From Cedecea neteri (GTDB taxonomy: Bacteria; Pseudomonadota; Gammaproteobacteria; Enterobacterales; Enterobacteriaceae): a stretch of DNA of 64,000 nt. Position 1 is the first letter of the stretch. The number at the start of each line of letters is the position of its first letter. The translations under genes were made by a program, and so were the position numbers. The stretch covers positions 1,860,001 to 1,924,000 of the forward strand of contig NZ_CP009459.1 of NCBI RefSeq assembly GCF_000758325.1. The letters run 5' to 3'. Under the pieces are notes generated by a model. The model saw only the letters and a list, made by a program, of their open reading frames with translations, was not told the origin of the DNA and did not search any database. Shown piece by piece: positions 24,741 to 36,204 of this stretch.

Positions 24741-25653
24741 TAAGATCGCCGTTCTTCTGGGAGGAACCTCTGCTGAGCGCGAGGTTTCTCTGCAATCCGG
24801 CAGCGCGGTGCTGGCGGGATTAAAAGAAGCGGGTATTGATGCGCATGCTTTTGATCCACAAAACGAGTCTGTACTTGAGCTAAAGGCTCAGGGTTTTGAC
24901 AAGGTTTTTATCGCGCTGCACGGTCGCGGTGGTGAAGACGGGACGTTGCAAGGGCTATTGGAGTTCCTTCAACTGCCTTATACCGGTAGTGGTGTTATGG
25001 CCTCGGCGATAACGATGGATAAGCTGCGCAGCAAACTGCTGTGGCAGGGAGCAGGTTTACCCGTTGCGCCATGGGTTGCCGTCAATCGTCAGGATTTCGC
25101 AGCAGGCCTGAGCGCAGCGCTGGTTGAGCGTATTACTGCATTAGGTTTGCCGGTTATCGTCAAGCCGAGCCGTGAAGGTTCCAGCGTAGGTATGTCTAAG
25201 GTGGACAGCGTAGATGTGCTGCCAGCCGCGCTTGAACTGGCCTTTGAGCATGACGAAGAAGTGCTGATTGAAAAATGGTTGAGTGGCCCGGAGTATACGG
25301 TTGCGATTTTAGGCGAGGAAATTTTACCGTCTATTCGCATCCAACCCGCTGGAACCTTCTATGATTATGAGGCGAAGTATCTCTCTGATGAAACTCAATA
25401 TTTCTGCCCTGGCGGATTAATTGAACAAAGAGAGCAGGAATTGCAGGCATTAGTTCTGCAGGCCTGGCAGATTCTCGGCTGTAGCGGCTGGGGCCGGGTC
25501 GATGTGATGCTGGATAGCGATGGTCAGTTTTACCTGTTAGAAGTGAATACTTCTCCGGGGATGACCAGCCACAGCCTGGTGCCGATGGCGGCTCGCCAGG
25601 CAGGGATGAGCTTCTCACAATTAGTTGTACGTATTTTGGAACTGGCGGACTGA
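24733..25653 (+). CDS. ddlB: D-alanine:D-alanine ligase B
   Basis: A 306-residue ATP-grasp enzyme that makes D-Ala-D-Ala for MurF. It starts [23 protein letters not shown], and shows [33 protein letters not shown] and [17 protein letters not shown] 24733 gives the E. coli length; the longer in-frame reading back to 24655 lies inside murC and is a shadow. The ftsQ ATG follows the stop after one base. In E. coli, ftsQ promoters lie inside this gene. Confidence 0.96.
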   Translation: MADKIAVLLGGTSAEREVSLQSGSAVLAGLKEAGIDAHAFDPQNESVLELKAQGFDKVFIALHGRGGEDGTLQGLLEFLQLPYTGSGVMASAITMDKLRSKLLWQGAGLPVAPWVAVNRQDFAAGLSAALVERITALGLPVIVKPSREGSSVGMSKVDSVDVLPAALELAFEHDEEVLIEKWLSGPEYTVAILGEEILPSIRIQPAGTFYDYEAKYLSDETQYFCPGGLIEQREQELQALVLQAWQILGCSGWGRVDVMLDSDGQFYLLEVNTSPGMTSHSLVPMAARQAGMSFSQLVVRILELAD

Positions 25654-25654
25654 T

Positions 25655-26491
25655 ATGTCGCAGGCTGCACTGAATGCGCGTAATCGTGCCGAGGAAAATG
25701 CCAGCGCTCGGCGCAGCAACGGGTCCCGCCTGGCAGGGATGATTTTCCTGTGTGCGGTACTGTTGAGCGTGTTTATCGGCGGTTGGATTGTGGTGGGCTG
25801 GATGGAAGATGCCCAGCGTTTACCACTCTCCAGGCTGGTGGTGACCGGGGAGCGGCACTACACACGTAATGATGATATACGCCAGTCGATTCTGGCCCTG
25901 GGGCCTCCGGGTACTTTTATGACCCAGGATGTGAATATCATCCAACAGCAGATAGAACGCTTGCCCTGGATCAAGCAGGCAAGCGTTAGAAAGCAGTGGC
26001 CGGACGAATTGAAGATTCATCTGGTTGAATATGTGCCGATAGCACGTTGGAATGACCAGCATATGGTTGACGCAGAGGGAAATTCCTTCAGCGTACCAGC
26101 AGAACGCACCAGCAAGCAGACTTTGCCAATGCTTTCCGGCCCGGAAGGCAGCGAAAATGAAGTTCTGCAAGGTTACCGTGACATGGGCATGGTGCTGGCA
26201 AAGGATAAATTTACGTTGAAACAAGCGGCTATGACCGCTCGCCGCTCCTGGCAGTTGACGCTGAATAACGGAATTAAGCTCAACCTTGGTCGGGGCGACA
26301 CGATGAAACGTCTGGATCGTTTTGTAGAACTGTACCCGGTTCTGCAGCAGCAGGCGCAGGCTGATAACAAACGGATCAGTTATGTCGACCTGCGATACGA
26401 TTCAGGCGCCGCGGTAGGTTGGGAGGCACTTCCTCCTCCGGTACCTAATCCGAATCAGCAACAGAATCAGGCACAGGCAGAACAACAATGA
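25655..26491 (+). CDS. ftsQ: Cell division protein FtsQ
   Basis: A 278-residue bitopic protein: basic cytoplasmic tail, one membrane segment ([22 protein letters not shown], about 28-49), a periplasmic POTRA domain ([19 protein letters not shown]) and the beta domain that binds FtsB/FtsL. The start at 25655 (MSQAALNAR) lies two bases past the ddlB TGA. The C-terminus is a Gln/Asn/Pro-rich tail, slightly longer than the 276-residue E. coli protein. The stop overlaps ftsA by 4 bases. Confidence 0.96.
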   Translation: MSQAALNARNRAEENASARRSNGSRLAGMIFLCAVLLSVFIGGWIVVGWMEDAQRLPLSRLVVTGERHYTRNDDIRQSILALGPPGTFMTQDVNIIQQQIERLPWIKQASVRKQWPDELKIHLVEYVPIARWNDQHMVDAEGNSFSVPAERTSKQTLPMLSGPEGSENEVLQGYRDMGMVLAKDKFTLKQAAMTARRSWQLTLNNGIKLNLGRGDTMKRLDRFVELYPVLQQQAQADNKRISYVDLRYDSGAAVGWEALPPPVPNPNQQQNQAQAEQQ

Positions 26492-27744
26492 TCAAGGCGA
26501 CGGACAGAAAACTGGTAGTTGGACTGGAGATTGGCACCGCGAAGGTTGCCGCTTTAGTAGGGGAAGTTCTGCCCGACGGTATGGTCAATATTATTGGCGT
26601 GGGGAGTTGCCCTTCGCGTGGTATGGACAAAGGCGGAGTAAACGACCTCGAGTCGGTGGTTAAATGTGTTCAACGGGCGATTGACCAGGCTGAATTGATG
26701 GCAGACTGCCAGATATCTTCAGTTTATCTGGCGCTGTCCGGCAAGCATATCAGCTGCCAAAACGAGATAGGCATGGTGCCGATTTCGGAAGAGGAAGTGA
26801 CGCAGGAAGATGTTGAAAATGTGGTGCATACGGCAAAATCAGTGCGTGTTCGCGATGAACACCGCGTTCTGCATGTGATTCCACAGGAATACGCTATTGA
26901 TTACCAGGAAGGGATCAAAAATCCGGTAGGCCTGTCCGGTGTCCGTATGCAGGCCAAAGTGCATCTGATTACCTGCCATAACGATATGGCGAAAAACATC
27001 GTTAAAGCGGTTGAACGTTGTGGTTTGAAAGTTGACCAATTAATTTTCGCCGGTCTGGCCGCAAGCTATGCGGTACTGACCGAAGATGAACGCGAGCTGG
27101 GTGTCTGTGTTGTAGACATCGGTGGTGGTACCATGGACATGGCGGTGTATACCGGCGGTGCGCTGCGCCACACCAAAGTTATCCCTTATGCAGGGAACGT
27201 GGTCACCAGCGATATCGCCTACGCCTTCGGGACGCCACCGAGCGATGCGGAGGCTATTAAAGTTCGCCATGGTTGTGCCCTGGGATCTATCGTCGGTAAA
27301 GACGAGAACGTTGAAGTTCCTAGCGTAGGTGGACGTCCGCCGCGCAGCCTTCAGCGTCAGACGCTGGCCGAAGTGATTGAGCCTCGCTACACAGAGCTGC
27401 TCAACCTGGTCAACGAAGAGATTTTGCAGTTACAGGAACAGCTTCGCCAGCAGGGTGTGAAACACCACCTGGCGGCGGGGATTGTGTTAACCGGCGGCGC
27501 GGCACAAATTGAAGGCCTGGCAGCCTGTGCTCAGCGTGTGTTCCATACGCAGGTGCGTATCGGCCAGCCGTTGAATATTACTGGCCTTACTGATTATGCC
27601 CAGGAGTCGTATTACTCGACCGCAGTAGGGTTGCTGCACTACGGGAAAGAATCACATCTCAGTGGTGAAGCTGAAGTGGAAAAAAGGACCTCTGTTGGCT
27701 CATGGTTTAAGCGACTGAACAGCTGGCTGAGAAAAGAATTTTAA
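26488..27744 (+). CDS. ftsA: Cell division protein FtsA
   Basis: A 418-residue actin-like ATPase that tethers FtsZ to the membrane and recruits later division proteins. Actin-fold motifs [35 protein letters not shown] and [14 protein letters not shown] are present, and a C-terminal amphipathic membrane helix ([14 protein letters not shown]) ends the protein. It is near-identical in sequence to E. coli FtsA but two residues shorter, in the linker just before the helix ([11 protein letters not shown]). Confidence 0.97.
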   Translation: MIKATDRKLVVGLEIGTAKVAALVGEVLPDGMVNIIGVGSCPSRGMDKGGVNDLESVVKCVQRAIDQAELMADCQISSVYLALSGKHISCQNEIGMVPISEEEVTQEDVENVVHTAKSVRVRDEHRVLHVIPQEYAIDYQEGIKNPVGLSGVRMQAKVHLITCHNDMAKNIVKAVERCGLKVDQLIFAGLAASYAVLTEDERELGVCVVDIGGGTMDMAVYTGGALRHTKVIPYAGNVVTSDIAYAFGTPPSDAEAIKVRHGCALGSIVGKDENVEVPSVGGRPPRSLQRQTLAEVIEPRYTELLNLVNEEILQLQEQLRQQGVKHHLAAGIVLTGGAAQIEGLAACAQRVFHTQVRIGQPLNITGLTDYAQESYYSTAVGLLHYGKESHLSGEAEVEKRTSVGSWFKRLNSWLRKEF

Positions 27745-27807
27745 TTTTTATAAGAGACCGGAGACAATTAGCGGTCTCAGGCGACAGGCACAAAACGGAG
27801 AGAAACT

Positions 27808-28959
27808 ATGTTTGAACCTATGGAACTGACCAACGACGCGGTGATTAAAGTCATCGGCGTCGGTGGCGGCGGCGGTAATGCCGTTGAACACATGGTGCGT
27901 GAGCGCATCGAAGGCGTTGAATTCTTTGCGGTTAACACTGACGCTCAGGCACTGCGTAAAACCGCTGTCGGCCAGACGATCCAGATCGGTAATGGGATCA
28001 CTAAAGGTCTGGGCGCAGGCGCAAATCCAGAAGTGGGTCGTAACGCGGCGGAAGAAGACCGTGAAGCATTACGCGCTGCGCTGGACGGGGCAGACATGGT
28101 GTTTATCGCTGCTGGTATGGGCGGTGGTACCGGTACGGGTGCTGCTCCTGTTGTTGCCGAAGTAGCTAAAGATTTGGGTATCCTGACTGTTGCCGTCGTG
28201 ACTAAGCCTTTCAACTTTGAAGGCAAGAAGCGTATGGCTTTCGCGGAGCAGGGTATCGCCGAGCTGTCCAAGCACGTTGACTCCTTGATCACTATTCCGA
28301 ATGACAAGCTGCTGAAAGTACTGGGTCGCGGCATTTCTCTGCTTGACGCATTTGGTGCGGCAAACGACGTATTGAAAGGCGCTGTGCAGGGTATTGCCGA
28401 GCTGATTACCCGTCCGGGCCTCATGAACGTTGACTTCGCGGACGTGCGTACAGTGATGTCTGAAATGGGCTACGCCATGATGGGATCCGGCGTTGCCAGC
28501 GGCGAAGACCGCGCTGAAGAAGCAGCAGAAATGGCTATCTCCAGCCCACTGCTGGAAGATATCGACCTGTCTGGTGCTCGTGGCGTGCTGGTTAACATTA
28601 CCGCTGGCTTCGACCTGCGTCTGGATGAGTTCGAAACCGTGGGTAACACCATTCGTGCGTTCGCGTCTGACAATGCAACTGTGGTTATCGGTACCTCTCT
28701 GGATCCAGAGATGAACGACGAACTGCGCGTAACTGTTGTTGCTACTGGGATCGGCATGGACAAACGTCCTGAGATCACCCTGGTGACTAACAAGCAGGTA
28801 CAGCAGCCGGTGATGGATCGCTACCAGCAGCACGGTATGGCTCCGCTGACGCAAGAGCAAAAGCCGGCCGCTAAAGTGGTAAACGACAATACACCGCAGA
28901 CGGCGAAAGAGCCTGATTATCTGGATATTCCAGCGTTCCTGCGTAAGCAAGCTGATTAA
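27808..28959 (+). CDS. ftsZ: Tubulin-like division GTPase FtsZ
   Basis: A 383-residue GTPase that polymerises into the Z ring. The tubulin signature [14 protein letters not shown] lies near residue 104; [15 protein letters not shown] near residue 15 binds nucleotide; the T7 loop [11 protein letters not shown] is near residue 207. The conserved C-terminal peptide [15 protein letters not shown] binds FtsA, ZipA and ZapD (also encoded in this window). The 63-base gap from ftsA holds a GGAGA ribosome-binding site (27798-27802). Confidence 0.98.
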   Translation: MFEPMELTNDAVIKVIGVGGGGGNAVEHMVRERIEGVEFFAVNTDAQALRKTAVGQTIQIGNGITKGLGAGANPEVGRNAAEEDREALRAALDGADMVFIAAGMGGGTGTGAAPVVAEVAKDLGILTVAVVTKPFNFEGKKRMAFAEQGIAELSKHVDSLITIPNDKLLKVLGRGISLLDAFGAANDVLKGAVQGIAELITRPGLMNVDFADVRTVMSEMGYAMMGSGVASGEDRAEEAAEMAISSPLLEDIDLSGARGVLVNITAGFDLRLDEFETVGNTIRAFASDNATVVIGTSLDPEMNDELRVTVVATGIGMDKRPEITLVTNKQVQQPVMDRYQQHGMAPLTQEQKPAAKVVNDNTPQTAKEPDYLDIPAFLRKQAD

Positions 28960-29018
28960 GAATAAACCGGAAGTTGGGAATATTCGCTCTTTGTGCTAAA
29001 CTGGCCTGCCGTTAGTGA

Positions 29019-29978
<960 letters not shown>

Positions 29979-29986
29979 CGCTTAAA

Positions 29987-30502
29987 TTAGCGATTACGAC
30001 TGGTTTTGCTGGTACCCTCTCCGGCCAGTGAAGCCAGTCGTTCTATTGTTGCTCTTAATTTCTCCGGGCTACGTTTAGCCACCTCTCTCAACACTTCAGC
30101 ACTCTGCTTACTCAGTTGACGATTAACTTCGTATTTCTCAGTCCCTGTTTGAGTGGCGTTTTCTTGAACAAATTCCTGCCCTTTTACCGCCAGCGAAGGA
30201 TTAATCCTGATGTCGATTGATGTCAATGATGGTAATATTTGGGCGCGTAATGCACTCAGCAGCGTGGCTTGTTCATAGCGTAAGCGCATCAGCCAGCTGG
30301 CATTTGCGGTTTCAAGGACGAGAATGCCCTGACGGAAGTTAGCCACCCGGCACCAGGGATGCAGTGGAGCAGGCAAAATGCCTTTCACTGCCCGGTTAAG
30401 GCGTAGCAGAGCAACGGCACGTTGTTGCACGTTTTGCAGCATGCTTTCCTGACCGGCATCGTCAAATAGATTTTCTAAAGATTGCGGGCGACTGTCGCGC
30501 AT
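29987..30502 (-). CDS. dciA: DUF721/DciA-like protein
   Basis: A 171-residue protein starting MRDSRPQSLENLFDD. The first ~100 residues fit the DUF721 (DciA) domain: LLRLNRAVKGILP, HPWCRVANFRQGILVLETANASWLMRLRY, then RAQILPSLTSIDIRINPSL. The C-terminal 65 residues are polar, with a predicted-helical stretch (NRQLSKQSAEVLREVAKRS). DciA loads or stimulates the replicative helicase in most bacteria; E. coli uses phage-derived DnaC instead. It lies minus-strand between lpxC and secM, where E. coli K-12 has only a short spacer. The domain is recognised from memory; whether it acts on DnaB here is unknown. Confidence 0.75.
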   Translation of the reverse strand: MRDSRPQSLENLFDDAGQESMLQNVQQRAVALLRLNRAVKGILPAPLHPWCRVANFRQGILVLETANASWLMRLRYEQATLLSALRAQILPSLTSIDIRINPSLAVKGQEFVQENATQTGTEKYEVNRQLSKQSAEVLREVAKRSPEKLRATIERLASLAGEGTSKTSRNR

Positions 30503-30524
30503 ACATTAAGCTCCGGCGGAAAAA

Positions 30525-31031
30525 GTGATTGGTATTCTAAATCGTTGGCGACAATTTGGCAGACGTTATTTCTGGCCGCATCTCCTGTTGGGGATGGTCG
30601 CGGCGAGTTTTGGCATGCCTGCGCTCAACGGTAACACAGAAACCGGCGTGCCCGCTGAAGCTTCCGCCAGCCGTCACGATTCGGCACGGCAACTGCGTTT
30701 TGATAGCCTTGTTCAACTGCAAGAAAGCACTCGCCGTCCTTCCTTTAGTGTGGACTATTGGCACCAGCATGCAATCCGCACCGTTATCCGTCATCTTTCC
30801 TTTGCTATGGCACCTCAGGCTTTGCCTGTTGCACAGGAAAGCGTGCCGCTTCAGGCACAACACCTTGCCCTGCTGGACACGCTTAGCGCGCTGTTAACGC
30901 AGGAAAGTAAACCTCCCGTTATTGTCCGCCAGACAGCGTTTAGGGCATCTCCTGTAGGAGACGTTTTCAGCACCGTAGTGTGGATCCGTCAGGTACAGGG
31001 CATCCGCGCTGGCCCGCTTTGCCTCAGCTAA
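30525..31031 (+). CDS. secM: Secretion monitor SecM
   Basis: A 168-residue arrest peptide with GTG start. The N-terminus is a long signal sequence ([21 protein letters not shown]) with conserved [23 protein letters not shown] and [19 protein letters not shown] blocks. The C-terminal motif [17 protein letters not shown] (residues 148-164) keeps all the critical arrest residues F-x4-WI-x4-GIRAGP. Ribosome stalling there opens the secA ribosome-binding site when export is poor. The region between LLTQE and the motif differs in length and sequence from E. coli (170 residues). secA starts 63 bases later. Confidence 0.95.
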   Translation: MIGILNRWRQFGRRYFWPHLLLGMVAASFGMPALNGNTETGVPAEASASRHDSARQLRFDSLVQLQESTRRPSFSVDYWHQHAIRTVIRHLSFAMAPQALPVAQESVPLQAQHLALLDTLSALLTQESKPPVIVRQTAFRASPVGDVFSTVVWIRQVQGIRAGPLCLS

Positions 31032-31094
31032 TTCATCTTCCAGACTAACAACAATTTATTGACCGTACTGACGGCAGGCGTTTGAGAATTTATT

Positions 31095-33800
31095 ATGCTA
31101 ATCAAATTATTAACTAAAGTTTTCGGTAGTCGTAACGATCGTACACTGCGCCGCATGCGCAAAGTTGTTTCCGTGATCAACAGCATGGAACCGCAGATGG
31201 AAAAGCTCACGGATGATGAGCTGAAGGCTAAAACCGGTGAGTTCCGCGCGCGCCTGGAAAAAGGTGAAGTGCTGGAAAACCTGATCCCGGAAGCTTTCGC
31301 CGTTGTTCGTGAAGCAAGTAAGCGCGTCTTCGGTATGCGTCACTTCGACGTGCAGCTGTTGGGCGGCATGGTCCTGAACGATCGCTGCATCGCGGAAATG
31401 CGTACTGGTGAAGGTAAAACCCTGACGGCTACGCTGCCAGCTTATCTAAACGCACTGAGCGGCAAAGGCGTGCACGTTGTTACCGTGAACGACTATCTGG
31501 CCCAGCGTGACGCCGAAAACAACCGCCCACTGTTTGAATATCTGGGACTGAGCGTAGGTATTAACCTGCCAGGCATGCCAGCGCCAGCTAAGCGTGAAGC
31601 TTACGCAGCAGACATCACCTACGGCACCAACAACGAATACGGTTTCGACTACCTCCGCGACAACATGGCTTTCAGTCCTGAAGAGCGCGTGCAGCGCAAG
31701 CTTCACTATGCGCTGGTGGATGAAGTTGACTCCATTCTGATCGACGAAGCGCGTACGCCGCTGATCATCTCCGGCCCGGCGGAAGACAGCTCTGAGCTGT
31801 ACAAACGCGTGAACAAAATCATTCCGCACCTGATGCGTCAGGAAAAAGAAGACTCCGATACCTTCCAGGGTGAAGGCCACTTCTCGGTGGATGAAAAATC
31901 TCGCCAGGTTAACCTGACCGAACGTGGTCTGGTGCTGATTGAAGAGCTGCTGGTGCAAGAAGGCATGATGGAAGAGGGCGAGTCGCTGTACTCACCAGCC
32001 AACATCATGCTGATGCACCACGTGACCGCGGCACTTCGCGCTCATGCGCTGTTCACCCGCGACGTTGACTACATCGTTAAAGATGGCGAAGTCATCATCG
32101 TTGACGAACACACGGGCCGTACCATGCAGGGGCGCCGTTGGTCAGATGGTCTTCATCAGGCCGTTGAAGCGAAAGAAGGCGTCGAGATTCAGAATGAAAA
32201 CCAGACGCTGGCGTCTATCACCTTCCAGAACTACTTCCGCCTTTACGAGAAGCTGGCGGGGATGACCGGTACCGCAGACACCGAAGCGTTTGAATTTAGC
32301 TCCATTTATAAGCTCGATACCATTGTTGTGCCGACCAACCGCCCAATGATCCGTAAAGATATGCCGGATCTGGTCTACATGACCGAACTGGATAAAATCG
32401 GCGCAATTATCGAAGACATTAAAGAACGTACCGCGAACGGCCAACCCGTTCTGGTCGGGACCATCTCCATTGAGAAATCTGAAGTGGTTTCTCATGAGCT
32501 GACCAAAGCCGGTATTAAGCACAACGTACTGAACGCTAAGTTCCACGCCAACGAAGCGGCTATCGTTGCTCAGGCGGGTTACCCAGCTGCAGTGACCATC
32601 GCAACGAACATGGCGGGTCGTGGTACGGATATTGTCCTGGGTGGTAGCTGGCAGGAAGAGATTGCCGAGCTGGATGAGCCAACGCCAGAACAAATTGCTC
32701 AGATCAAAGCGGACTGGAAGGTTCGCCACGACGCAGTACTGGCTTCTGGCGGTCTACATATTATCGGTACCGAGCGTCATGAGTCCCGTCGTATCGATAA
32801 CCAGCTGCGCGGTCGTTCTGGCCGTCAGGGCGATGCCGGTTCTTCCCGTTTCTACCTGTCGATGGAAGATGCCCTGATGCGTATCTTCGCCTCAGATCGC
32901 GTATCCAATATGATGCGTAAACTGGGCATGAAGCCGGGTGAGGCTATTGAGCACCCTTGGGTAACCAAGGCGATTGCCAACGCACAGCGTAAAGTTGAAA
33001 GCCGTAACTTTGATATTCGTAAACAGCTGCTGGAATACGATGACGTTGCGAACGATCAGCGCCGCGCTATTTATACCCAGCGTAATGAGCTGCTCGACGT
33101 TACCGACGTGAGCGAAACCATCGCCAGCATTCGTGAAGACGTCTTCAAAGTCACCATCGATGCGCATATTCCGCCTCAGTCTCTGGAAGAAATGTGGGAT
33201 GTAGAAGGTCTGGAAGAACGCCTGAAAAACGACTTTGATCTCGAGATGCCAATCAAAGAATGGCTGGATAAGGAACCAGAGCTGCACGAAGAAACGCTGC
33301 GTGAGCGTATTCTGCAGACGGCGATTGAACTTTATCAGCGTAAAGAAGAAGTTGTTGGTGCGGAAATGATGCGCCACTTCGAAAAAGGCGTGATGCTGCA
33401 AACGCTGGATTCCCTGTGGAAAGAGCACCTGGCGGCAATGGATTACCTGCGTCAGGGGATCCACCTGCGCGGTTATGCGCAGAAAGATCCGAAGCAGGAA
33501 TACAAGCGTGAATCCTTCTCTATGTTTGCCGCGATGCTGGAGTCACTGAAATATGAAGTGATCAGCACCCTGAGCAAAGTCCAGGTACGCCTGCCGGAAG
33601 AAGTTGAAGCGATGGAACAACAGCGTCGTGAAGAGGCTGAACGTCTGGCACGTATGCAGCAGCTTAGCCATGTCGATGATGAAACTCAGGCCGCACAGGC
33701 GCTGGCAGCGGAAACAGGCGATCGTAAAGTGGGTCGCAACGATCCTTGCCCTTGCGGTTCCGGTAAAAAATACAAACAGTGCCATGGCCGTCTGAGCTAA
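31095..33800 (+). CDS. secA: Preprotein translocase ATPase SecA
   Basis: A 901-residue motor that pushes preproteins through SecYEG. Walker [15 protein letters not shown] is near residue 102 and the [15 protein letters not shown] Walker B region near 207; the second nucleotide domain has [13 protein letters not shown] and [15 protein letters not shown]. The C-terminal zinc finger [13 protein letters not shown] binds SecB. The weak ribosome-binding site before ATG 31095 and the upstream secM fit translational control by arrest. The length equals that of E. coli SecA. Confidence 0.98.
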   Translation: MLIKLLTKVFGSRNDRTLRRMRKVVSVINSMEPQMEKLTDDELKAKTGEFRARLEKGEVLENLIPEAFAVVREASKRVFGMRHFDVQLLGGMVLNDRCIAEMRTGEGKTLTATLPAYLNALSGKGVHVVTVNDYLAQRDAENNRPLFEYLGLSVGINLPGMPAPAKREAYAADITYGTNNEYGFDYLRDNMAFSPEERVQRKLHYALVDEVDSILIDEARTPLIISGPAEDSSELYKRVNKIIPHLMRQEKEDSDTFQGEGHFSVDEKSRQVNLTERGLVLIEELLVQEGMMEEGESLYSPANIMLMHHVTAALRAHALFTRDVDYIVKDGEVIIVDEHTGRTMQGRRWSDGLHQAVEAKEGVEIQNENQTLASITFQNYFRLYEKLAGMTGTADTEAFEFSSIYKLDTIVVPTNRPMIRKDMPDLVYMTELDKIGAIIEDIKERTANGQPVLVGTISIEKSEVVSHELTKAGIKHNVLNAKFHANEAAIVAQAGYPAAVTIATNMAGRGTDIVLGGSWQEEIAELDEPTPEQIAQIKADWKVRHDAVLASGGLHIIGTERHESRRIDNQLRGRSGRQGDAGSSRFYLSMEDALMRIFASDRVSNMMRKLGMKPGEAIEHPWVTKAIANAQRKVESRNFDIRKQLLEYDDVANDQRRAIYTQRNELLDVTDVSETIASIREDVFKVTIDAHIPPQSLEEMWDVEGLEERLKNDFDLEMPIKEWLDKEPELHEETLRERILQTAIELYQRKEEVVGAEMMRHFEKGVMLQTLDSLWKEHLAAMDYLRQGIHLRGYAQKDPKQEYKRESFSMFAAMLESLKYEVISTLSKVQVRLPEEVEAMEQQRREEAERLARMQQLSHVDDETQAAQALAAETGDRKVGRNDPCPCGSGKKYKQCHGRLS

Positions 33801-33817
33801 GGTCTGACAAAATCGAA

Positions 33818-33843
33818 AAGGCGCAGCTTGCTGCGCCTTTTTT
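33818..33843 (+). terminator. secA intrinsic terminator
   Basis: Stem AAGGCGCAG (33818-33826) with CTGCGCCTT (33831-33839), loop CTTG, then T run to 33843. It ends only 20 bases before mutT, so mutT is probably expressed by read-through or its own weak start. Confidence 0.85.
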
Positions 33844-33862
33844 ACGCATGGAGTTTGAGAAT

Positions 33863-34252
33863 ATGAAGCAACTGCAAATCGCCGTCGGCATTATCCGTAA
33901 TCAGCAGGGTGAAATTTTTATCACGCAGCGCGCAGCCGATGCGCACATGGCGAATAAATGGGAATTCCCCGGTGGGAAGATTGAGGCCGGGGAGTCCCCG
34001 GAACAGGCCGTTATCCGGGAATTACAGGAAGAAACCGGTATTGTGGTGCAAAGTGCCAGCCTGTTTGAAACCCTGGAGTACCAGTTCCCGGATCGTCATA
34101 TTTCCCTGTGGTTTTATCTGATCGAGAGCTGGGCAGGAGAGCCCTGGGGCAAAGAAGGGCAACCCGGGCGTTGGGTTGCTCAGGAGGAGCTCAATGTCAG
34201 CGAGTTTCCGCCAGCCAACGAGCCCGTTATTTTAAAACTGCTGAACGCTTAG
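33863..34252 (+). CDS. mutT: 8-oxo-dGTP diphosphatase MutT
   Basis: A 129-residue Nudix hydrolase that removes 8-oxo-dGTP and prevents A:T to C:G transversions. The Nudix box [23 protein letters not shown] lies at about residues 37-59 with all catalytic glutamates. ATG 33863 ([11 protein letters not shown]) gives the E. coli length; longer in-frame readings start inside secA or its terminator. The 3' end overlaps the convergent yacG stop by 4 bases. Confidence 0.96.
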   Translation: MKQLQIAVGIIRNQQGEIFITQRAADAHMANKWEFPGGKIEAGESPEQAVIRELQEETGIVVQSASLFETLEYQFPDRHISLWFYLIESWAGEPWGKEGQPGRWVAQEELNVSEFPPANEPVILKLLNA

Positions 34253-34446
34253 CGTTCCTGTTCTTCGCTCCAGCCCTCGCTTTCAGAAAGGTCGCCGCTG
34301 CTGGGAATACGTTTTTCCTCTGCGGCCCATTCTCCAAGGTCTATAAGCTGGCAGCGTTTGCTGCAGAACGGCCGGTAAGGGCTGCTCTCGTTCCAGATAA
34401 CGGCTTTACCGCAGCCCGGGCAATTGACGATGGTCTCTTCGCTCAT
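34249..34446 (-). CDS. yacG: DNA gyrase inhibitor YacG
   Basis: A 65-residue zinc protein with the four-cysteine site CPGC-x15-CSKRC (Cys9, 12, 28, 32) and the invariant core [25 protein letters not shown]. YacG binds the GyrB C-terminal region and inhibits gyrase in E. coli. It is the last gene of the minus-strand set coaE-zapD-yacG, 9 bases after zapD. The length equals the E. coli protein. Confidence 0.95.
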   Translation of the reverse strand: MSEETIVNCPGCGKAVIWNESSPYRPFCSKRCQLIDLGEWAAEEKRIPSSGDLSESEGWSEEQER

Positions 34447-34455
34447 TTTTATTCC

Positions 34456-35199
34456 TTAGCAACAGGCCAGCTCAAAGTCGAGGCGTTCTGGCACCAGGCC
34501 ATTTTCTGAATCCAGCGGCATAAACCGAATCGCAAAGCGGCTTTTATGGCCGGATATCTGCGGATAAAGCTGGTCGCCAAGAGTGAGATGTAGGCGAAGC
34601 AGGTCGGCATCATCGCCGTTGTCCTGATAGAACCCATTGAGGCTGGTTTGTTTACGAAACGGTGCAGAATTACGGATGATGTCCAGCAGAAGGTCGAGTG
34701 ACTGTTTTACTGGCTCGAGACTGTTTAGCCAAAAACTGACCTGAGCATCACGTTGTTCCTGCGGCAGATAAAGCCAAATATGCAGCGTAGGCAGGTCGAA
34801 GCTACAGCAGCCGCCTGGGATGCTAAGCCGCTGGCGTACCAGTGCAATTAGGCGATCCTCTCGCAGAATTTGCCCGATGCGCGGCGCGGCCATTAACACG
34901 CTGCCGCAGCTCTCCAACTGGCTTCGGAGTGAGTCGATGCGCTGCATATCAACCCCCGGGACTTCTGACCAGCTCAGCAATTTACGCTGCTGACGGCCTA
35001 TCTCTTTGAGAATATCTGTGCGAATTTCGCCCCTTTCAAACACATCCAGTAAGTCACCGACATTACGAAAAAAATGCAGCGCCTTTGCGCTGTCATTGAT
35101 AGGAAGTGCTGACTGCATCTGTTGGATCAAAAACTCAATACGCAGCCATGTGCGCATTTTCTCATTCAATGGGTGTTCGAAAAGAACCTGAGTGTTCAT
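34456..35199 (-). CDS. zapD: Z-ring associated protein ZapD
   Basis: A 247-residue protein (formerly YacF) that bundles FtsZ filaments by binding the FtsZ C-terminal peptide. Conserved blocks include [20 protein letters not shown] at the N-terminus and [14 protein letters not shown] and [15 protein letters not shown] further on. I chose ATG 35199 (MNTQ), which overlaps the coaE stop by one base and gives the E. coli length; the adjacent ATG at 35202 would add one Met. Confidence 0.95.
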   Translation of the reverse strand: MNTQVLFEHPLNEKMRTWLRIEFLIQQMQSALPINDSAKALHFFRNVGDLLDVFERGEIRTDILKEIGRQQRKLLSWSEVPGVDMQRIDSLRSQLESCGSVLMAAPRIGQILREDRLIALVRQRLSIPGGCCSFDLPTLHIWLYLPQEQRDAQVSFWLNSLEPVKQSLDLLLDIIRNSAPFRKQTSLNGFYQDNGDDADLLRLHLTLGDQLYPQISGHKSRFAIRFMPLDSENGLVPERLDFELACC

Positions 35200-35819
35200 C
35201 ATTCTGCTTCCTGTTGTGCGGCCAGACTAGCCAGTTTCAGGTACTGGCGATGCAGGCGGTCAACATGCACGACAACGTCCTGGGGACTGCCGTCATTATT
35301 AATTACATCATCTGCCACGGCGAGGCGAGCTTCCCGGGAGGCCTGAGCGTCCAGAATCTGCTGGGCGTGCTCGCGGGAAACATTGTCCCGCAGCATAGTA
35401 CGCGCAATCTGGGTCTCGGGGGAAACATCCACCACTAAAATCCGGTCCGCCTTTTGTTGCAGATTATTTTCTACCAACAGAGGGACTACCCATAACACGT
35501 AAGGTGATGTAGCTCGGGCAATCTCATCACGGGTTCGCTGCTGGATAATCGGATGTAGCAGGTTATTAACCCATTGCTTTTGCTGCGGGGAGCTGAAGAT
35601 CGTTTCTCTCAACGCTCGGCGGTTTAAAGAACCATCTTCCAGAAGGATCTCTGGGCCAAAATGTTGAGAAATGAGAGCTAACGCACGTTGGCCAGGCTCA
35701 ACAACCTGACGGGCAATCACATCTGCATCGATGACGGTGACTCCAGCGTGGGAAAAGGCTTCGGCGACGGTACTTTTACCACTGCCAATGCCACCCGTAA
35801 GTGCAACCGTGTAAACCAT
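35199..35819 (-). CDS. coaE: Dephospho-CoA kinase
   Basis: A 206-residue P-loop kinase that phosphorylates dephospho-CoA, the last step of coenzyme A synthesis. Walker [15 protein letters not shown] is at residues 9-22; [13 protein letters not shown] and LHPIIQQR are conserved. It is the first gene of the coaE-zapD-yacG operon and its stop is fused to the zapD start. Confidence 0.96.
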   Translation of the reverse strand: MVYTVALTGGIGSGKSTVAEAFSHAGVTVIDADVIARQVVEPGQRALALISQHFGPEILLEDGSLNRRALRETIFSSPQQKQWVNNLLHPIIQQRTRDEIARATSPYVLWVVPLLVENNLQQKADRILVVDVSPETQIARTMLRDNVSREHAQQILDAQASREARLAVADDVINNDGSPQDVVVHVDRLHRQYLKLASLAAQQEAE

Positions 35820-35990
35820 AGATAAGCGATCCTGATGCTATATTTATCAATAAGATAAAGACATTTCTGCAACGTGATTCTAAGTGAGTTTGCATCACAT
35901 AAAAATCTGATATTCGCCCTCTGAGGGCCTTTTACCGTTTACCAGGTAAATTTAAACGATTGTAGCGTAAAAAAGTCGGTTTTCGCAGTC
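35820..35990. other. Divergent spacer between coaE and guaC
   Basis: No gene is visible. It contains a small stem GCCCT-CTG-AGGGC followed by four T on the plus strand (about 35916-35933) and an AT-rich stretch around 35940-35970. The coaE promoter on the minus strand must lie here but I cannot place it. Confidence 0.5.
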
Positions 35991-36018
35991 TTGCGGAGTC
36001 ATTATTACTGCGTATGAT
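35991..36018 (+). promoter_or_regulatory. Probable guaC promoter
   Basis: TTGCGG (35991-35996) and TATGAT (36013-36018) with a 16-base spacer. The start would be near 36025, leaving a 5' leader of about 180 bases before guaC, unusually long for an enzyme gene. Confidence 0.7.
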
Positions 36019-36204
36019 AGCGTCACTGGAGTTGGCTGTTGTTTGCTCGTTTTACTTTAAACCACAGGTACGTTTAGCGTGCTTGCTCACCCCAGTGTCT
36101 GATTTTGTCCCTCTGGGTTTGGGCTTACCGCTGTACTGTGTCTTGAGTAATGAAGAGCCTACCGCCGATCGCGTTCATCGCCATTCGACCCAGGGATCTG
36201 CATC

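Noticed and set aside
28069-28950. A 293-codon frame antisense to ftsZ
   Set aside because: Same explanation: complement of a strongly codon-biased gene; no start signal.
35914-35935. Small hairpin with four T upstream of guaC taken as a terminator
   Set aside because: No plus-strand gene lies upstream to terminate, the stem is only about five base pairs, and it lies before the proposed guaC promoter.
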